A DNA stretch of 32,347 nucleotides from Chromatiales bacterium (GTDB lineage Bacteria > Pseudomonadota > Gammaproteobacteria > Chromatiales > Chromatiaceae): assembly GCA_030145485.1 (NCBI GenBank), contig JAQYVP010000126.1, positions 1-32,347 of the forward strand, written 5' to 3'. The position numbers and the translations under genes were made by a program. Every line of letters begins with the position of its first letter. The stretch's first letter is position 1. Of the stretch, positions 1 to 7,837 are shown one piece after another. The notes under the pieces are model-generated. The model was given only the letters and a program-made list of their open reading frames with translations. It searched no databases and had not been told where the DNA came from.

Positions 1-276
1 GCCTACTACAGGCAGGCGAGGAACCCCTCCGATGATGACACATTGATTGAACTTGCGGAAGAACTTGGCCTTAAAGCCACGGATTTCACTGCCGCCCTGA
101 ATAGTGGCGAGACACAGCGTGAGCTATTGTCCGAGATAGAACTGACCTCACAGCTGGCGGCACGGAGCTTTCCATCACTGCTGTTGAAAATGGAAAACTC
201 AGCATGCACGATGCCCATAAATTACACGCAAAGTGATACTATGCTGCAATTGATTACCCGGATACTCGATGAATGA
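1..276 (+). CDS. DsbA-family protein-disulfide isomerase, C-terminal part (COG3531-like)
   Basis: The reading frame is open from base 1, so the gene starts upstream of the window and about 91 C-terminal residues are visible. The visible part begins AYYRQARNPSDD and contains the AEELGL and SFPSLLLKM segments. These resemble the helical insert and the last thioredoxin strands of DsbA-like oxidoreductases of the COG3531 type. The CxxC active site would lie outside the window and cannot be checked. The stop codon overlaps the next start (ATGA at 273-276), which suggests translational coupling with the OsmC-like gene. The family assignment rests on motif resemblance only. A thiol-redox role is inferred. 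Confidence 0.7.
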   Translation, partial: AYYRQARNPSDDDTLIELAEELGLKATDFTAALNSGETQRELLSEIELTSQLAARSFPSLLLKMENSACTMPINYTQSDTMLQLITRILDE

Positions 277-692
277 ATAAACACTATTTCCAGCTGCGCC
301 TCAGCGGAACCTATGAATCCAGCGACAACAAATTGCAGCAGTTGCTGGTCGAGCATGTCATCGATAGCGAGTGGCAACCACTGGCGTTGAGCGAACGCAG
401 CCCCGGATTTTTGATCTATGCCTATTCGATCTTTACCTGCCAGCATCTTTTTATGCGTAACAACTGTGCCGAAAGGGGTATCGAACTGGCGTCCGCCAGT
501 GGTGAAATGGTGCTGGTTGCGGATGCAGAGTGGAGACTCGAGCAGATGCACATCTCGTTTGATGCCAAAGCCGCGAAAGGAACGGCATCAGCGGATGACA
601 GGGAGTACATTATCTCCAGGATGGGACAGTGTCCGGTCTCAAAAAATCTTCCGGAGATAGCTGATACGCAGATACGACTGAGTTTTATCTGA
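273..692 (+). CDS. OsmC-like family protein
   Basis: This 139-aa protein looks like a member of the OsmC/Ohr fold. A Cys-containing helix (FTCQHLF, Cys56) is followed by AERGIEL and two strands. The C-terminal GQCPVSKNL (Cys120) matches the CPVS motif that carries the second redox Cys of OsmC proteins. Cys56 and Cys120 are therefore the likely peroxidatic/resolving pair. Known OsmC and Ohr proteins reduce organic peroxides or related reactive species, but many OsmC-like paralogs have no assigned substrate. The gene overlaps the upstream DsbA-like gene by 4 bp, so the two probably form a thiol-redox pair in one transcript. The N-terminal half is more divergent than usual. Confidence 0.65.
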   Translation: MNKHYFQLRLSGTYESSDNKLQQLLVEHVIDSEWQPLALSERSPGFLIYAYSIFTCQHLFMRNNCAERGIELASASGEMVLVADAEWRLEQMHISFDAKAAKGTASADDREYIISRMGQCPVSKNLPEIADTQIRLSFI

Positions 693-701
693 GAGGCTGT
701 T

Positions 702-737
702 GTTTAACCACAGATAAACACAGATAAACATAGATGT
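702..737. repeat. ACCACAGATAAACACAGAT-type repeat
   Basis: This is a short direct repeat of the unit (A)ACACAGATAA following TTAACCACAG. The same phrase recurs at 15655-15690. It is a half-arm of the palindromic ACCACxxA repeats seen many times in this window. It lies between the OsmC-like and DUF4389 genes. Confidence 0.6.
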
Positions 738-785
738 AAAAGCGTGTCATCTGAGAATGCGTCTACAAAATCACAGGATTAATCA

Positions 786-1076
786 ATGAATGACGAAATA
801 AAACAGAAAATTCTTGATACAAACACATGGTTGCGCGGGCTTTTCATGCTGCTGTTTTTCCTTATAGCCGGCGTGGCCAGGTTTGTCATCGCGGTGGTGG
901 TGCTGTTCCAGTTTTTATCAGTGCTCTTTACTGGCAATACCAATGCACAACTGCTGACGCTGGGGCAAAGTCTGAGCACCTACATCTACCAGATTACGCT
1001 GTTCCTGACATTCAACAGCGAACAACGCCCTTTCCCGTTCGATAACTGGCCGGATGGTCCGCCCCGGCATCCATGA
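786..1076 (+). CDS. DUF4389 family membrane protein
   Basis: This 96-aa protein has two predicted membrane segments, about residues 18-48 and 60-75. The C-terminal phrase FLTFNSEQRPFPFDNWPD is characteristic of DUF4389 proteins, which end in a PFPF-W motif. No biochemical function is established for the family. An AGGA about 8 bp upstream can serve as ribosome binding site. It lies downstream of a short repeat and 47 bp upstream of the symporter gene, so co-transcription with the symporter is possible. Confidence 0.7.
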   Translation: MNDEIKQKILDTNTWLRGLFMLLFFLIAGVARFVIAVVVLFQFLSVLFTGNTNAQLLTLGQSLSTYIYQITLFLTFNSEQRPFPFDNWPDGPPRHP

Positions 1077-1123
1077 GATAGCCTATACTTCGAAAAAACA
1101 ACACTTATCCTGAGGAGGAGAGT

Positions 1124-2482
1124 ATGAGCACGAATGATAAAGGAATGAGTCTGACGCTCAAGGTGCTGATTGGAATGGTCAGCGGTATCCTGGTCGGCCT
1201 GGCGATCAATCTCGGCGGCCTGAATGCAGCAGGGTCATTCATCAATGAATACATCGTTGGTGGACTGTTTCATGTTGTCGGCAAGATGTTTGTCAGCGCC
1301 CTGAAAATGCTGGTAGTACCGCTGGTGCTGCTGTCATTGATCAGTGGTGTTTGCGGTATCGGCAATCTCAGCACGTTGGGGCGCGTTGGCGGCAAGTCAT
1401 TCGCCCTCTACATGCTGACTACCGCCATTGCCATAGCTTCGGCGATCGGGCTTGCGATCATCGTGGCGCCTGGCAAAGGCATGAACGCGGTGACAGCAGC
1501 GACTTTTACCGGCAAGGAACCGCCACCGCTGACCGACGTGTTGATCAACATCGTGCCGACCAATCCGGTGCAGGCGCTTGCATCCAGTGAGATGCTGCAA
1601 ATTATTTTCTTCGCCATTCTACTCGGCATCAGCATCCTCATGGTTGGCAAAAAAGCCAAAGAGCTGATGAAGGGTGTCGAAATCGGCAATGAAGTGATGA
1701 TGAAGATGGTGCACATCATCATGAGCATTGCGCCCTATGCGGTCTTCTGCCTGATTGCCCAGTCCATGGCTGAACTGGGTCTTGATCTGCTTGGCCATCT
1801 GGCGGGTTATGTACTGGTGCTGGTCTCAGCCCTGATGCTGCACCTTTTTGTCACGCTGATGATCATATTAAAGGTTTTTTCCGGATTGAATCCCGTCATC
1901 TTTCTGAAAAAAATGCGTAGTGTGCAGGTGTTTGGATTCAGTACCGCCAGTTCGAATGCCACGATTCCCGTTACTTTGCGTACGGTTACCGAACGCCTTG
2001 GCGTAGACAACTCTGTCGCCTCCTTCACTGTTCCTTTCGGCGCTACTATCAACATGGACGGCACCGCAATCATGCAGGGCGTTGCTACAGTTTTTATCGC
2101 CAATGTCTACAACGTGGAACTGGGAGTGATGGGATACCTGACAGTCATTTTGATGTCGGTGCTGGCATCTGTCGGCACTGCCGGTGTTCCCGGTGTGGGA
2201 CTGATCATGCTCTCCATGGTCTTCACCCAGGTGGGTCTTCCTGTCGAAGGCATCGGTTTGATCCTCGGCGTGGATCGTCTGCTGGATATGATTCGCACTG
2301 CGGTCAACGTCTCGGGTGATGCTGCGGTTACCTCGATCGTTGCGAAAAGCGAGGGCAAGATGGATGTCGCTGTTTTTAACGACCCTGATGCCGGTTCAGT
2401 CGATGACGCTGATCTCGTGATCGATGCAGTCCTGGAAGTGGAGATGGCCGAAGTCATTCAGCAAACACACGATCAGCGGTAG
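1124..2482 (+). CDS. Dicarboxylate/amino acid:cation (Na+ or H+) symporter, DAACS family
   Basis: This 452-aa protein belongs to the sodium:dicarboxylate symporter (SDF/DAACS, GltP/DctA/GltPh) family. It shows the re-entrant hairpin region around ASSNATIPVT (residues 275-284) and the cation/substrate motif NMDGT (310-314). The second hairpin is VGTAGVPGVG, followed by DRLLDMIRTAVNVSGDAA in the last transport helix. About eight hydrophobic segments are visible. Family members import glutamate, aspartate or C4-dicarboxylates with Na+ or H+. The substrate cannot be chosen from sequence alone. The start is well supported by a strong GAGGAGGA ribosome binding site at about 1111-1118. The acidic C-terminal tail after residue 415 is probably cytoplasmic. 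Confidence 0.9.
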   Translation: MSTNDKGMSLTLKVLIGMVSGILVGLAINLGGLNAAGSFINEYIVGGLFHVVGKMFVSALKMLVVPLVLLSLISGVCGIGNLSTLGRVGGKSFALYMLTTAIAIASAIGLAIIVAPGKGMNAVTAATFTGKEPPPLTDVLINIVPTNPVQALASSEMLQIIFFAILLGISILMVGKKAKELMKGVEIGNEVMMKMVHIIMSIAPYAVFCLIAQSMAELGLDLLGHLAGYVLVLVSALMLHLFVTLMIILKVFSGLNPVIFLKKMRSVQVFGFSTASSNATIPVTLRTVTERLGVDNSVASFTVPFGATINMDGTAIMQGVATVFIANVYNVELGVMGYLTVILMSVLASVGTAGVPGVGLIMLSMVFTQVGLPVEGIGLILGVDRLLDMIRTAVNVSGDAAVTSIVAKSEGKMDVAVFNDPDAGSVDDADLVIDAVLEVEMAEVIQQTHDQR

Positions 2483-2646
2483 CTTAGTCATTGTCCAAAA
2501 ATAACTTCCCGATTCTGCTTGCCCTGTTGTCCGTCTTCTGCGTTCCAGCAAGAGTTACATAACGCTGCTATGCGCCCCTTGCTGCGCCTTGAAGACGAAC
2601 AACATTGCTGCGCGATATCGGCAAGTTATTTTTGGACAACTCCTTA
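2483..2646. repeat. MITE-like palindromic element, copy 1 (TTGTCC ends)
   Basis: This is a roughly 160-bp element. The left terminal repeat (2491-2507, TTGTCCAAAAATAACTT) is perfectly inverted at the right end (2623-2639). The interior has a second imperfect inverted pair (GTCTTC/GAAGAC) and the phrase CGCTGCTATGCGCC. The outer end (CTAAGGAGTTGTCC on the reverse strand) resembles the ends of the element at 9295-9460. It carries no coding capacity of its own, so it would be a non-autonomous element. It starts directly after the symporter stop codon and could also act as a transcription-terminating hairpin. Confidence 0.7.
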
Positions 2647-2652
2647 GTTGAG

Positions 2653-2870
2653 CGTAACTTCTCGATAACCCGTGTATGTGAGCAAAATGCTATCGCATTT
2701 CAATCGTGGTCAGCCGAAAAATGCTCCTGCGTATCCGGCACTTCCGCCATCCATGGCAGTCGGAAGACCACTCCCACACCATGGTCTGCCTTCGTCGTGG
2801 GAGCGGTCTTCCGGCCGCGAAGAGAAGAGATAGTAGTTAGATTTTTCGCTCGGAGTTGTTGAGAAGTTAC
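2653..2870. repeat. MITE-like element family B, divergent copy
   Basis: The left end TAACTTCTCGATAACCCGTG and the right end CTCGGAGTTGTTGAGAAGTTA are near-perfect inverted repeats of each other. They match the ends of the better-preserved family B copy at 7918-8187. The interior shares GCCGAAAAATGCTCCTGCGT and CACTTCCGCCATCCATGG with the other copies but then diverges into a TGGGAGCGGTCTTCC hairpin. No gene is seen between 2483 and 3144. The whole stretch is repeat DNA plus about 100 bp of AT-rich leader. Confidence 0.6.
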
Positions 2871-2959
2871 CGATACACATGGATTCCGGCTAAAACACTG
2901 CCGCAATGACGAGGTTTTTCGAGCGTATCCGATGATAGATATTTATGCACTCCAGTATC

Positions 2960-3041
2960 AGTTGATTCTTCGTGGTCTTCGTGTGCTTCGTGGTAAAAGT
3001 CTTTTAAGATCTCGACTCTTAACTGGTACATTGAGAATTGC
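2960..3041. repeat. Family A repeat (CACGAAG palindrome), right half only
   Basis: The stretch carries CTTCGTGGTCTTCGTGTGCT followed by GTAAAAGTCTTTTAAGAT and ends in TTGAGAATTGC. This is the right arm of the element seen whole at 22153-22301 and 28671-28820. The left arm is missing, so the copy is truncated. Confidence 0.6.
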
Positions 3042-3144
3042 TATTCGAGATGACAAAGCCTGTTATCTGTATAGAAATCGCAGCTGGGAACTAACTTCTC
3101 TTATCTTTGTCTAAAATAAAATTGCAGTAAATAATTGAAATTTT

Positions 3145-3684
3145 ATGAAAATCAAGACATTGATGAAAGCTTTCCACAATGGTTGGCGCACATATCTCCC
3201 GCTGCTGGCGGTGGTTCTATTGATAGGGGGTTGTGCAGACAGCTACCACACCAGTGAGGTGCCTTCTCCTGATACGATCGCAAAAGCAGAAAACAAGGAT
3301 CTGTTTGAACTGACGGGTATCGGTAAAAAACGCACCATGAAGGTGACCGCCTCTGCCTATAATTCACTGCGTGGTCAAACATCCGGGAATCCAGCGATTG
3401 CAGCCTGGGGGGATAGACTGCGCCCGGGTATGAAATCAATTGCCGTGTCGAGAGATTTGCAAAGAATGGGGTTGGGACACAGAGCCGAAGTCAAAATCAA
3501 GGGTCTGCCGGGAACCTATGTGGTGCTTGACAGGATGCATCACCGCTGGCATAAAAAAATCGATATCTATATGGGAACAGACCGCTCGAAGGCAATGCAG
3601 TGGGGCAAACGTAAAGTCGAGATCATCTGGTTTGAAAAGCAGAATGTTGCGGATAATGTAGAGCGAACTGCTCCTGAAAGCTGA
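3145..3684 (+). CDS. Lipoprotein with 3D (Asp-Asp-Asp) domain
   Basis: This 179-aa protein has a type II signal: positively charged N-terminus, hydrophobic stretch 17-28 and lipobox LIGGC with Cys30. Residues about 65-163 match the 3D domain, a double-psi beta-barrel related to MltA/RlpA-like cell-wall enzymes. The three characteristic aspartates are visible as Asp90 (WGDRLRPG), Asp129 (VLDRMH) and Asp140 (IDIYMG). The ending GKRKVEIIW is also typical. 3D-domain proteins are associated with peptidoglycan turnover, so a periplasm-facing murein role is inferred. No good Shine-Dalgarno sequence is seen before the ATG. The region upstream is repeat DNA. Confidence 0.75.
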   Translation: MKIKTLMKAFHNGWRTYLPLLAVVLLIGGCADSYHTSEVPSPDTIAKAENKDLFELTGIGKKRTMKVTASAYNSLRGQTSGNPAIAAWGDRLRPGMKSIAVSRDLQRMGLGHRAEVKIKGLPGTYVVLDRMHHRWHKKIDIYMGTDRSKAMQWGKRKVEIIWFEKQNVADNVERTAPES

Positions 3685-3727
3685 TCGGTATCAGCTCAAA
3701 ACATAAAAATTACAGTAAGGAGCAAAC

Positions 3728-4333
3728 ATGGGAACAATGGGTACAGTAGTTGTTGTCATTTTGGTTATCATCGCAGCAGCGGTGCTCTATATCATCAGTA
3801 TCTACAACAACCTTGTGACGCTGAAAAATCGTTACAAGAATGCATTTGCACAGATCGAGGTGCAACTGAAGCGTCGTTATGATCTGATTCCCAATCTCAT
3901 TGAAACCGCAAAATCGTATATGAAGTACGAGCAGGAGACCCTGGAGGCGGTTGTCAATGCGAGAAATACCGCTGCACAAAGTCTCAAAAAAGCCGCTGCA
4001 GATCCTGCTGATGCGGATGCCATGAAATCACTGGCAGGCGCCGAACAGCAGCTTAGCGGCGCTATTGGCAAACTCAATGTCGTCATGGAAGCCTATCCCG
4101 ACCTGAAAGCAAGCACCAACATGATGCAGTTGAGCGAAGAACTCACCAGCACCGAGAACAAAGTCTCATTTGCCCGCCAACTGTTCAATGACCAGATCAT
4201 GGCCTATAACACCTTCAGGCAATCTTTTCCTCCCATGCTGTTTGCAGCAACCTTTGGTCATCCGAATGATGCAACCCTGCTGGAATTTGAAGACAGCGAT
4301 GTGATACAGGCTGCGCCTAAAGTCTCATTCTAG
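3728..4333 (+). CDS. LemA family protein
   Basis: This 201-aa protein has one N-terminal membrane anchor (about residues 5-28) followed by the LemA helical core. LemA signatures include YNNLVTLKNRYKNAFAQIEV, RRYDLIPNLIETAKSYM and a C-terminal YNTFRQSFPPMLFA. An ideal TAAGGAG ribosome binding site precedes the ATG. LemA proteins are membrane-anchored helical bundles of unclear function. They are often encoded next to an M48 metallopeptidase, as here (19 bp gap), so the two are expected to form one operon and probably one membrane system. Confidence 0.92.
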   Translation: MGTMGTVVVVILVIIAAAVLYIISIYNNLVTLKNRYKNAFAQIEVQLKRRYDLIPNLIETAKSYMKYEQETLEAVVNARNTAAQSLKKAAADPADADAMKSLAGAEQQLSGAIGKLNVVMEAYPDLKASTNMMQLSEELTSTENKVSFARQLFNDQIMAYNTFRQSFPPMLFAATFGHPNDATLLEFEDSDVIQAAPKVSF

Positions 4334-4352
4334 ATTCCCCCGAGCCAGCACG

Positions 4353-6287
4353 ATGGACTTCTTTAGCGCCCAGGAGGCAGCGCGCAAACAAACCACGTTG
4401 ATGATTTCGCTGTTTGCACTTGCAGTGCTGCTGCTGATCGTGTTGACGAATCTGTTTCTGATGGCTGCCATGGCGATTGCCGGTGGGGAGTCGGATCCCG
4501 CATATCTCCCCGCTACAGATACTTTTCTACGGCAGTTCAGCTGGTTGCGTTTTTTTGTGATCGGCGGCGCGGTTGTCACCGTTATCCTGCTGGGTAGTCT
4601 GTTTCGCACCTGGACCATGGGCAGGGGCGGTAAAGCTGTCGCCGAGATGATGGGTGGCACGCTGGTGAGCCAGAACAGTACGGATCCCGATCATCGCAGG
4701 CTCCTGAATGTTGTCGAGGAGATTGCCATCGCCTCCGGCACACAGCTTCCGCTGGTCTATGTGATGCAGCAGGAGCCGGCGATCAACGCATTTGCCGCCG
4801 GGATCACCAGTGGAGATGCGGCGATCGTGGTTACCCGCGGTTGCCTCCTGCAGTTGAGTCGTAGTGAATTGCAGGGGATCATCGCGCATGAGTTCAGCCA
4901 TATCCTCAACGGGGATATGCGCCTCAACATGCGCCTTATCGGCATCCTTTTCGGTATCCTGATGCTGGGCCTGATCGGCCGTTTTTTGATCCGCATGTCG
5001 GGCAGTTCAGGCTCCTCCTCTAAACGGGGTAATGGCGCGCCATTGATCGCACTGGGCGCTGGCCTTTTCATCCTGGGTTATGCAGGAACCTTTATCGGTA
5101 ATCTGATCAAGGCTTCGGTCAGCCGCCAGAGGGAGTATCTTGCTGACGCATCGGCAGTACAGTTTACGCGTGATCCCGAAGGGATTGGCGGAGCACTGAT
5201 ACGCATCGGAGCTATGCACAATGGCTCTCTGTTAAGGAATGCAGATGCCGCGGAATTCAGCCATACATTTTTCAGTGAAGGTGTGCGCAACAGATTTAGC
5301 TCACTGCTCTCCACGCACCCTCCGCTGAAGCAGCGTATAGAGCGCATTCTGCCCGCCTGGGATGGTAATTTCAGCATCGACGATACGGCGTTGCCAGGAT
5401 CTTCACAACAAAACACCGGGCAGCATGCCGGCAGCGACATGCATAGAGTGCGCATGGCTACAGCAACCACTATCCTGCTGGATCTATTTCAGCGTATCGA
5501 GAACAATCCGCGCCCGGACGCAGAGACAATCGCTTATGCGGCGGATGTGGTCAGGAATATTCCTCAAGCGATCATTCAGCAAAGCCGTGATCCCTATGGT
5601 GCGCGAGCGATTCTGTTTGCGTTGCTGCTCGATGCAGATGAGGAGGCCGCAGCACGGCAGATCGGCGCATTGCGGGAGCAATCAGGCAACGGCGTAGTCC
5701 GACTGACACGACAGCTGTTACCCGTGATGCAACGATTGCCGCCACAGCAGCGCCTTGCAGTGATTGAAATGGCGGTACCGGCATTGCGAGAGCTCTCAAG
5801 CAGGCAGTTTCTGCTGTTCAGGCGGAATATCGATGCCCTTATCCGTTTTGATGCGGATGTCACCCTGTTTGAATGGACGTTGCAAAAAATTGTTATGTGC
5901 AGTCTTGCAGCCGACCATTCGAGAGGAGCTTTGCAGAGTGACAAGTCATACTTGCTGACACAGCTGCTGCCTGAGTGTGCAGTGTTGTTCGCTGTTATTG
6001 CACGCTCTGCCGGGCACAGTGATGCCGTGATCAACAAGGCATTCCTTGCAGCTGCAACGGAGCTGGATGAACAACAGCTGCAGCTGCCGGCTAGCCATGT
6101 AGCGACACTCGAAGCATTAGATGCTGCGATTGAGAAGCTGGCGCAGCTCAGACCACTGCACAAGCAACGGCTGCTCAAAGCTTGTGCCGTCTGTGTGGCT
6201 GACGATGGCAGGGTGGCGGCCGAAGAGCTGGAACTGCTGCGCGCTATCGCGCTGTTGCTGAATTGCCCTATACCTCCGATCGGTTGA
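4353..6287 (+). CDS. M48 family (HtpX-like) membrane metallopeptidase with long C-terminal region
   Basis: This 644-aa protein has two N-terminal membrane segments (about 15-44 and 64-85). The zinc motif HEFSH lies at 179-183 and the third zinc ligand is Glu261 in REYLADA. Two further membrane segments are at about 194-213 and 229-252. This order matches HtpX/M48B proteases, which cleave membrane or misfolded proteins. Unlike HtpX (about 290 aa), the protein carries about 300 extra cytoplasmic residues. The end (CAVCVADDGRVAAEELELLR) resembles the acidic ADG-x-E motif of TerB-like domains. The gene directly follows lemA, a known LemA-M48 partnership. The TerB-like call is tentative. Confidence 0.88.
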   Translation: MDFFSAQEAARKQTTLMISLFALAVLLLIVLTNLFLMAAMAIAGGESDPAYLPATDTFLRQFSWLRFFVIGGAVVTVILLGSLFRTWTMGRGGKAVAEMMGGTLVSQNSTDPDHRRLLNVVEEIAIASGTQLPLVYVMQQEPAINAFAAGITSGDAAIVVTRGCLLQLSRSELQGIIAHEFSHILNGDMRLNMRLIGILFGILMLGLIGRFLIRMSGSSGSSSKRGNGAPLIALGAGLFILGYAGTFIGNLIKASVSRQREYLADASAVQFTRDPEGIGGALIRIGAMHNGSLLRNADAAEFSHTFFSEGVRNRFSSLLSTHPPLKQRIERILPAWDGNFSIDDTALPGSSQQNTGQHAGSDMHRVRMATATTILLDLFQRIENNPRPDAETIAYAADVVRNIPQAIIQQSRDPYGARAILFALLLDADEEAAARQIGALREQSGNGVVRLTRQLLPVMQRLPPQQRLAVIEMAVPALRELSSRQFLLFRRNIDALIRFDADVTLFEWTLQKIVMCSLAADHSRGALQSDKSYLLTQLLPECAVLFAVIARSAGHSDAVINKAFLAAATELDEQQLQLPASHVATLEALDAAIEKLAQLRPLHKQRLLKACAVCVADDGRVAAEELELLRAIALLLNCPIPPIG

Positions 6288-6324
6288 TACGACCGCTCAT
6301 CTTTACTTTTTGCTGGAGAAATCG

Positions 6325-6672
6325 ATGCGTCTATCTATTATGTTGTTTGTGTTGCTGGCTGCTGCTCCGTCATGGAGTCAGAATGCCTTCCTCTATGGTT
6401 ATGGTGTTCGCAGCTGTGATGACCTTGTCGCCTCGGCCAAACAGTGGGAGTCGGAGAAGGAGGATGCCGGTGCTCTGGCCTATGTGCAGTTAAGAGAGTG
6501 GATGTCCGGGTTTATTTCGGGACTGTCGCTGGCGCTGGGAAATGATGTCACCCGTGGAGCTGGGGTCGAGGGAATGATACGGCAAGTCGTCAAGCAGTGT
6601 ACCGATCGCCGTCAGAGCGATGTCTTTACCACAACGATGGAACTCATCAGGAAGCGGGGCGGGCTGGAGTAA
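6325..6672 (+). CDS. Small periplasmic protein of unknown function
   Basis: This 115-aa protein starts with a signal peptide (MRLSIMLFVLLAAAPSWS, probable cleavage after Ser-Gln near 19). The mature part has two cysteines, in RSCDDL and VKQCTD. It also contains a WMSGFISGLSLALGNDV segment and ends TTTMELIRKRGG. The Cys-spaced helical pattern with W-xGF/YxxG recalls small secreted proteins of the Rap1a/Tai or HdeA-like type, but this is not a firm assignment. The ATG at 6325 was chosen over an in-frame TTG at 6310 because GGAG at 6315-6318 is correctly spaced for the ATG. It lies 37 bp after the M48 gene and may share its transcript. Confidence 0.6.
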   Translation: MRLSIMLFVLLAAAPSWSQNAFLYGYGVRSCDDLVASAKQWESEKEDAGALAYVQLREWMSGFISGLSLALGNDVTRGAGVEGMIRQVVKQCTDRRQSDVFTTTMELIRKRGGLE

Positions 6673-6674
6673 AA

Positions 6675-6702
6675 AGTTTGCAGTAACTGCCTACTGCAAA
6701 CT
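6675..6702 (-). terminator. Hairpin between convergent genes
   Basis: A perfect 11-bp stem (AGTTTGCAGTA, 6675-6685, with TACTGCAAACT, 6692-6702) encloses a 6-nt loop. On the minus strand the stem is followed by TTTT, so it can terminate the DsrC-like transcript. The TGCAGTA/ACTGCAAACTGACGACTGCC wording recurs at 16217, 19670, 22118 and 22305, so it may have arisen from a repeat. Confidence 0.5.
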
Positions 6703-6721
6703 GACGACTGCCAACTTTCCT

Positions 6722-7045
6722 TTACGCCACGCTGCCGAACGAGGGGTCTATGCTGCCGGCGGGAATATTCAGGCCGGCAAGTTTGCAACCCATGGCGACA
6801 GGTCCGCCTGGAATAATCTCATAAAGATATTTGACACCACCCTGGGCGTAAAATTTTTCATCCAGTGCATCCTTGATCTGACGTAGGTTCGCCCTTTCTA
6901 CCTTGCTGTAGTACTCCTGCAGGGCGCGAACCAGGTTCCAGTGGTCATCGCAGAGAGTCAGGCCCTCTTCTGCAGCTATTGACTCCGCCTGTTGAGGGTC
7001 CCAGTCACTGGGTGCATTGGGGAAAGTATCGATTGAATTGTTCAT
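6722..7045 (-). CDS. TusE/DsrC-family sulfur relay-like protein, lacking the terminal Cys
   Basis: This 107-aa protein matches the DsrC fold. It has an N-terminal AESIAAEEGL and DDHWNLVRALQEYY core, then KYLYEIIPGGPVAMGCKLAGL. DsrC normally ends in a flexible arm with CysB in the (G/A)CK(I/L)AGL motif and CysA as penultimate residue; TusE keeps only CysA. Here the CysB position is present (MGCKLAGL). The residue 11 positions later, where CysA belongs, is Ser (PAGS), and the chain continues nine residues to FGSVA. The protein is thus neither a canonical DsrC nor a TusE and probably cannot form the intramolecular CysA-CysB disulfide. A strong AAGGAG site supports the start. It stands alone, away from dsr or tus genes. 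Confidence 0.8.
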   Translation of the reverse strand: MNNSIDTFPNAPSDWDPQQAESIAAEEGLTLCDDHWNLVRALQEYYSKVERANLRQIKDALDEKFYAQGGVKYLYEIIPGGPVAMGCKLAGLNIPAGSIDPSFGSVA

Positions 7046-7100
7046 TCGTTGCTCCTTTAGAGTTTAGGTTTGGGCTACGCCCGTTGCTTATTGTCATTAA

Positions 7101-7128
7101 AGCATAGACAAGAAATCAGCAGTTTCAA
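7101..7128 (-). promoter_or_regulatory. Candidate sigma70 promoter for the DsrC-like gene
   Basis: On the minus strand TTGAAA (7128-7123) and TATGCT (7106-7101) are 16 bp apart. This places a start near 7094 and a leader of about 50 nt. The rest of the 315-bp divergent gap to the CBS gene holds no gene. It contains TATACT at 7220-7225 and an imperfect inverted stretch around 7229-7260 (CTGAATGTA ... GTAATTCAG) that could be an operator, without proof. Confidence 0.4.
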
Positions 7129-7360
7129 GGTTAGGCAGCTGCAAAATTTCTCAGCATCTGTTGGAAAAACAGATTTCCTGCTATTGAATGATACTGTAGC
7201 GGAAATTTTATTTGCTTTCTATACTTAACTGAATGTAATACATTTACACTGTAATTCAGGAAGCATTCACAGTCAATGCAGTTGAGTGAGCATCTCTCCT
7301 GCAAACACCGGACAGCCTCCTGATGCATGGTTATCTTAAATCAATAAAGAGGAATCAATA

Positions 7361-7789
7361 GTGAAACTCGTCAAAGATATTCTGGGTGAAAAAGGGGCTG
7401 ATATCTACTCCATCGGGCCGGGTGATACGGTTTTCGATGCGTTGACAATGATGTCTGACAAGAGGGTTGGAGCGCTGGTCGTGATGGAAGAGGGAGAACT
7501 CAAAGGCGTGATTTCGGAACGTGATTATGCGCGAAAGGTATTCCTGAAGGGCCGTTCATCCCCGGACACCAGTGTCAGTGAGATCATGAGCGACCGCGTC
7601 GTATGTGCGACCATGCAGCAAAGTGCAGAGGAATGTATGGCGCTGATGACCGACAAACGCGTCAGGCATTTACCCATCCTGGATCAAAACCAGGTCATAG
7701 GTGTTGTCTCTATTGGTGATCTGGTCAAGGCGATCATCTCGGATCAGCGGTTTATCATCGAGCAGCTTGAGCACTATATCAATGGATAG
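7361..7789 (+). CDS. CBS-pair domain protein
   Basis: This 142-aa protein consists of two tandem CBS motifs. The first spans about residues 10-65 and contains GALVVMEEGELKGVISERDY. The second spans about 75-130 and contains RHLPILDQNQVIGVVSIGDLV. CBS pairs bind adenosine nucleotides or S-adenosylmethionine and usually regulate another protein. No effector domain is fused here, so it would act in trans on an unknown target. The start is GTG, with AAAGAGGA about 8 bp upstream. It is flanked by a divergent DsrC-like gene and a repeat, so the neighbourhood does not reveal the partner. Confidence 0.9.
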   Translation: MKLVKDILGEKGADIYSIGPGDTVFDALTMMSDKRVGALVVMEEGELKGVISERDYARKVFLKGRSSPDTSVSEIMSDRVVCATMQQSAEECMALMTDKRVRHLPILDQNQVIGVVSIGDLVKAIISDQRFIIEQLEHYING

Positions 7790-7837
7790 CCGTGTGAACC
7801 AACAGCTTTTGATTGATCATAACTGGTGAGAGTTACA

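Noticed and set aside
2605-2862. Plus-strand open frame of 85 codons within repeats
   Set aside because: It spans the end of one MITE-like element and most of another and matches no protein pattern.
6263-6493. 76-aa frame over the end of the M48 gene
   Set aside because: It overlaps two better-supported genes out of frame.
7131-7328. 65-aa minus-strand frame in the DsrC-CBS gap
   Set aside because: Cys- and Phe-rich composition, no ribosome binding site and no domain; it overlaps the likely promoter region.
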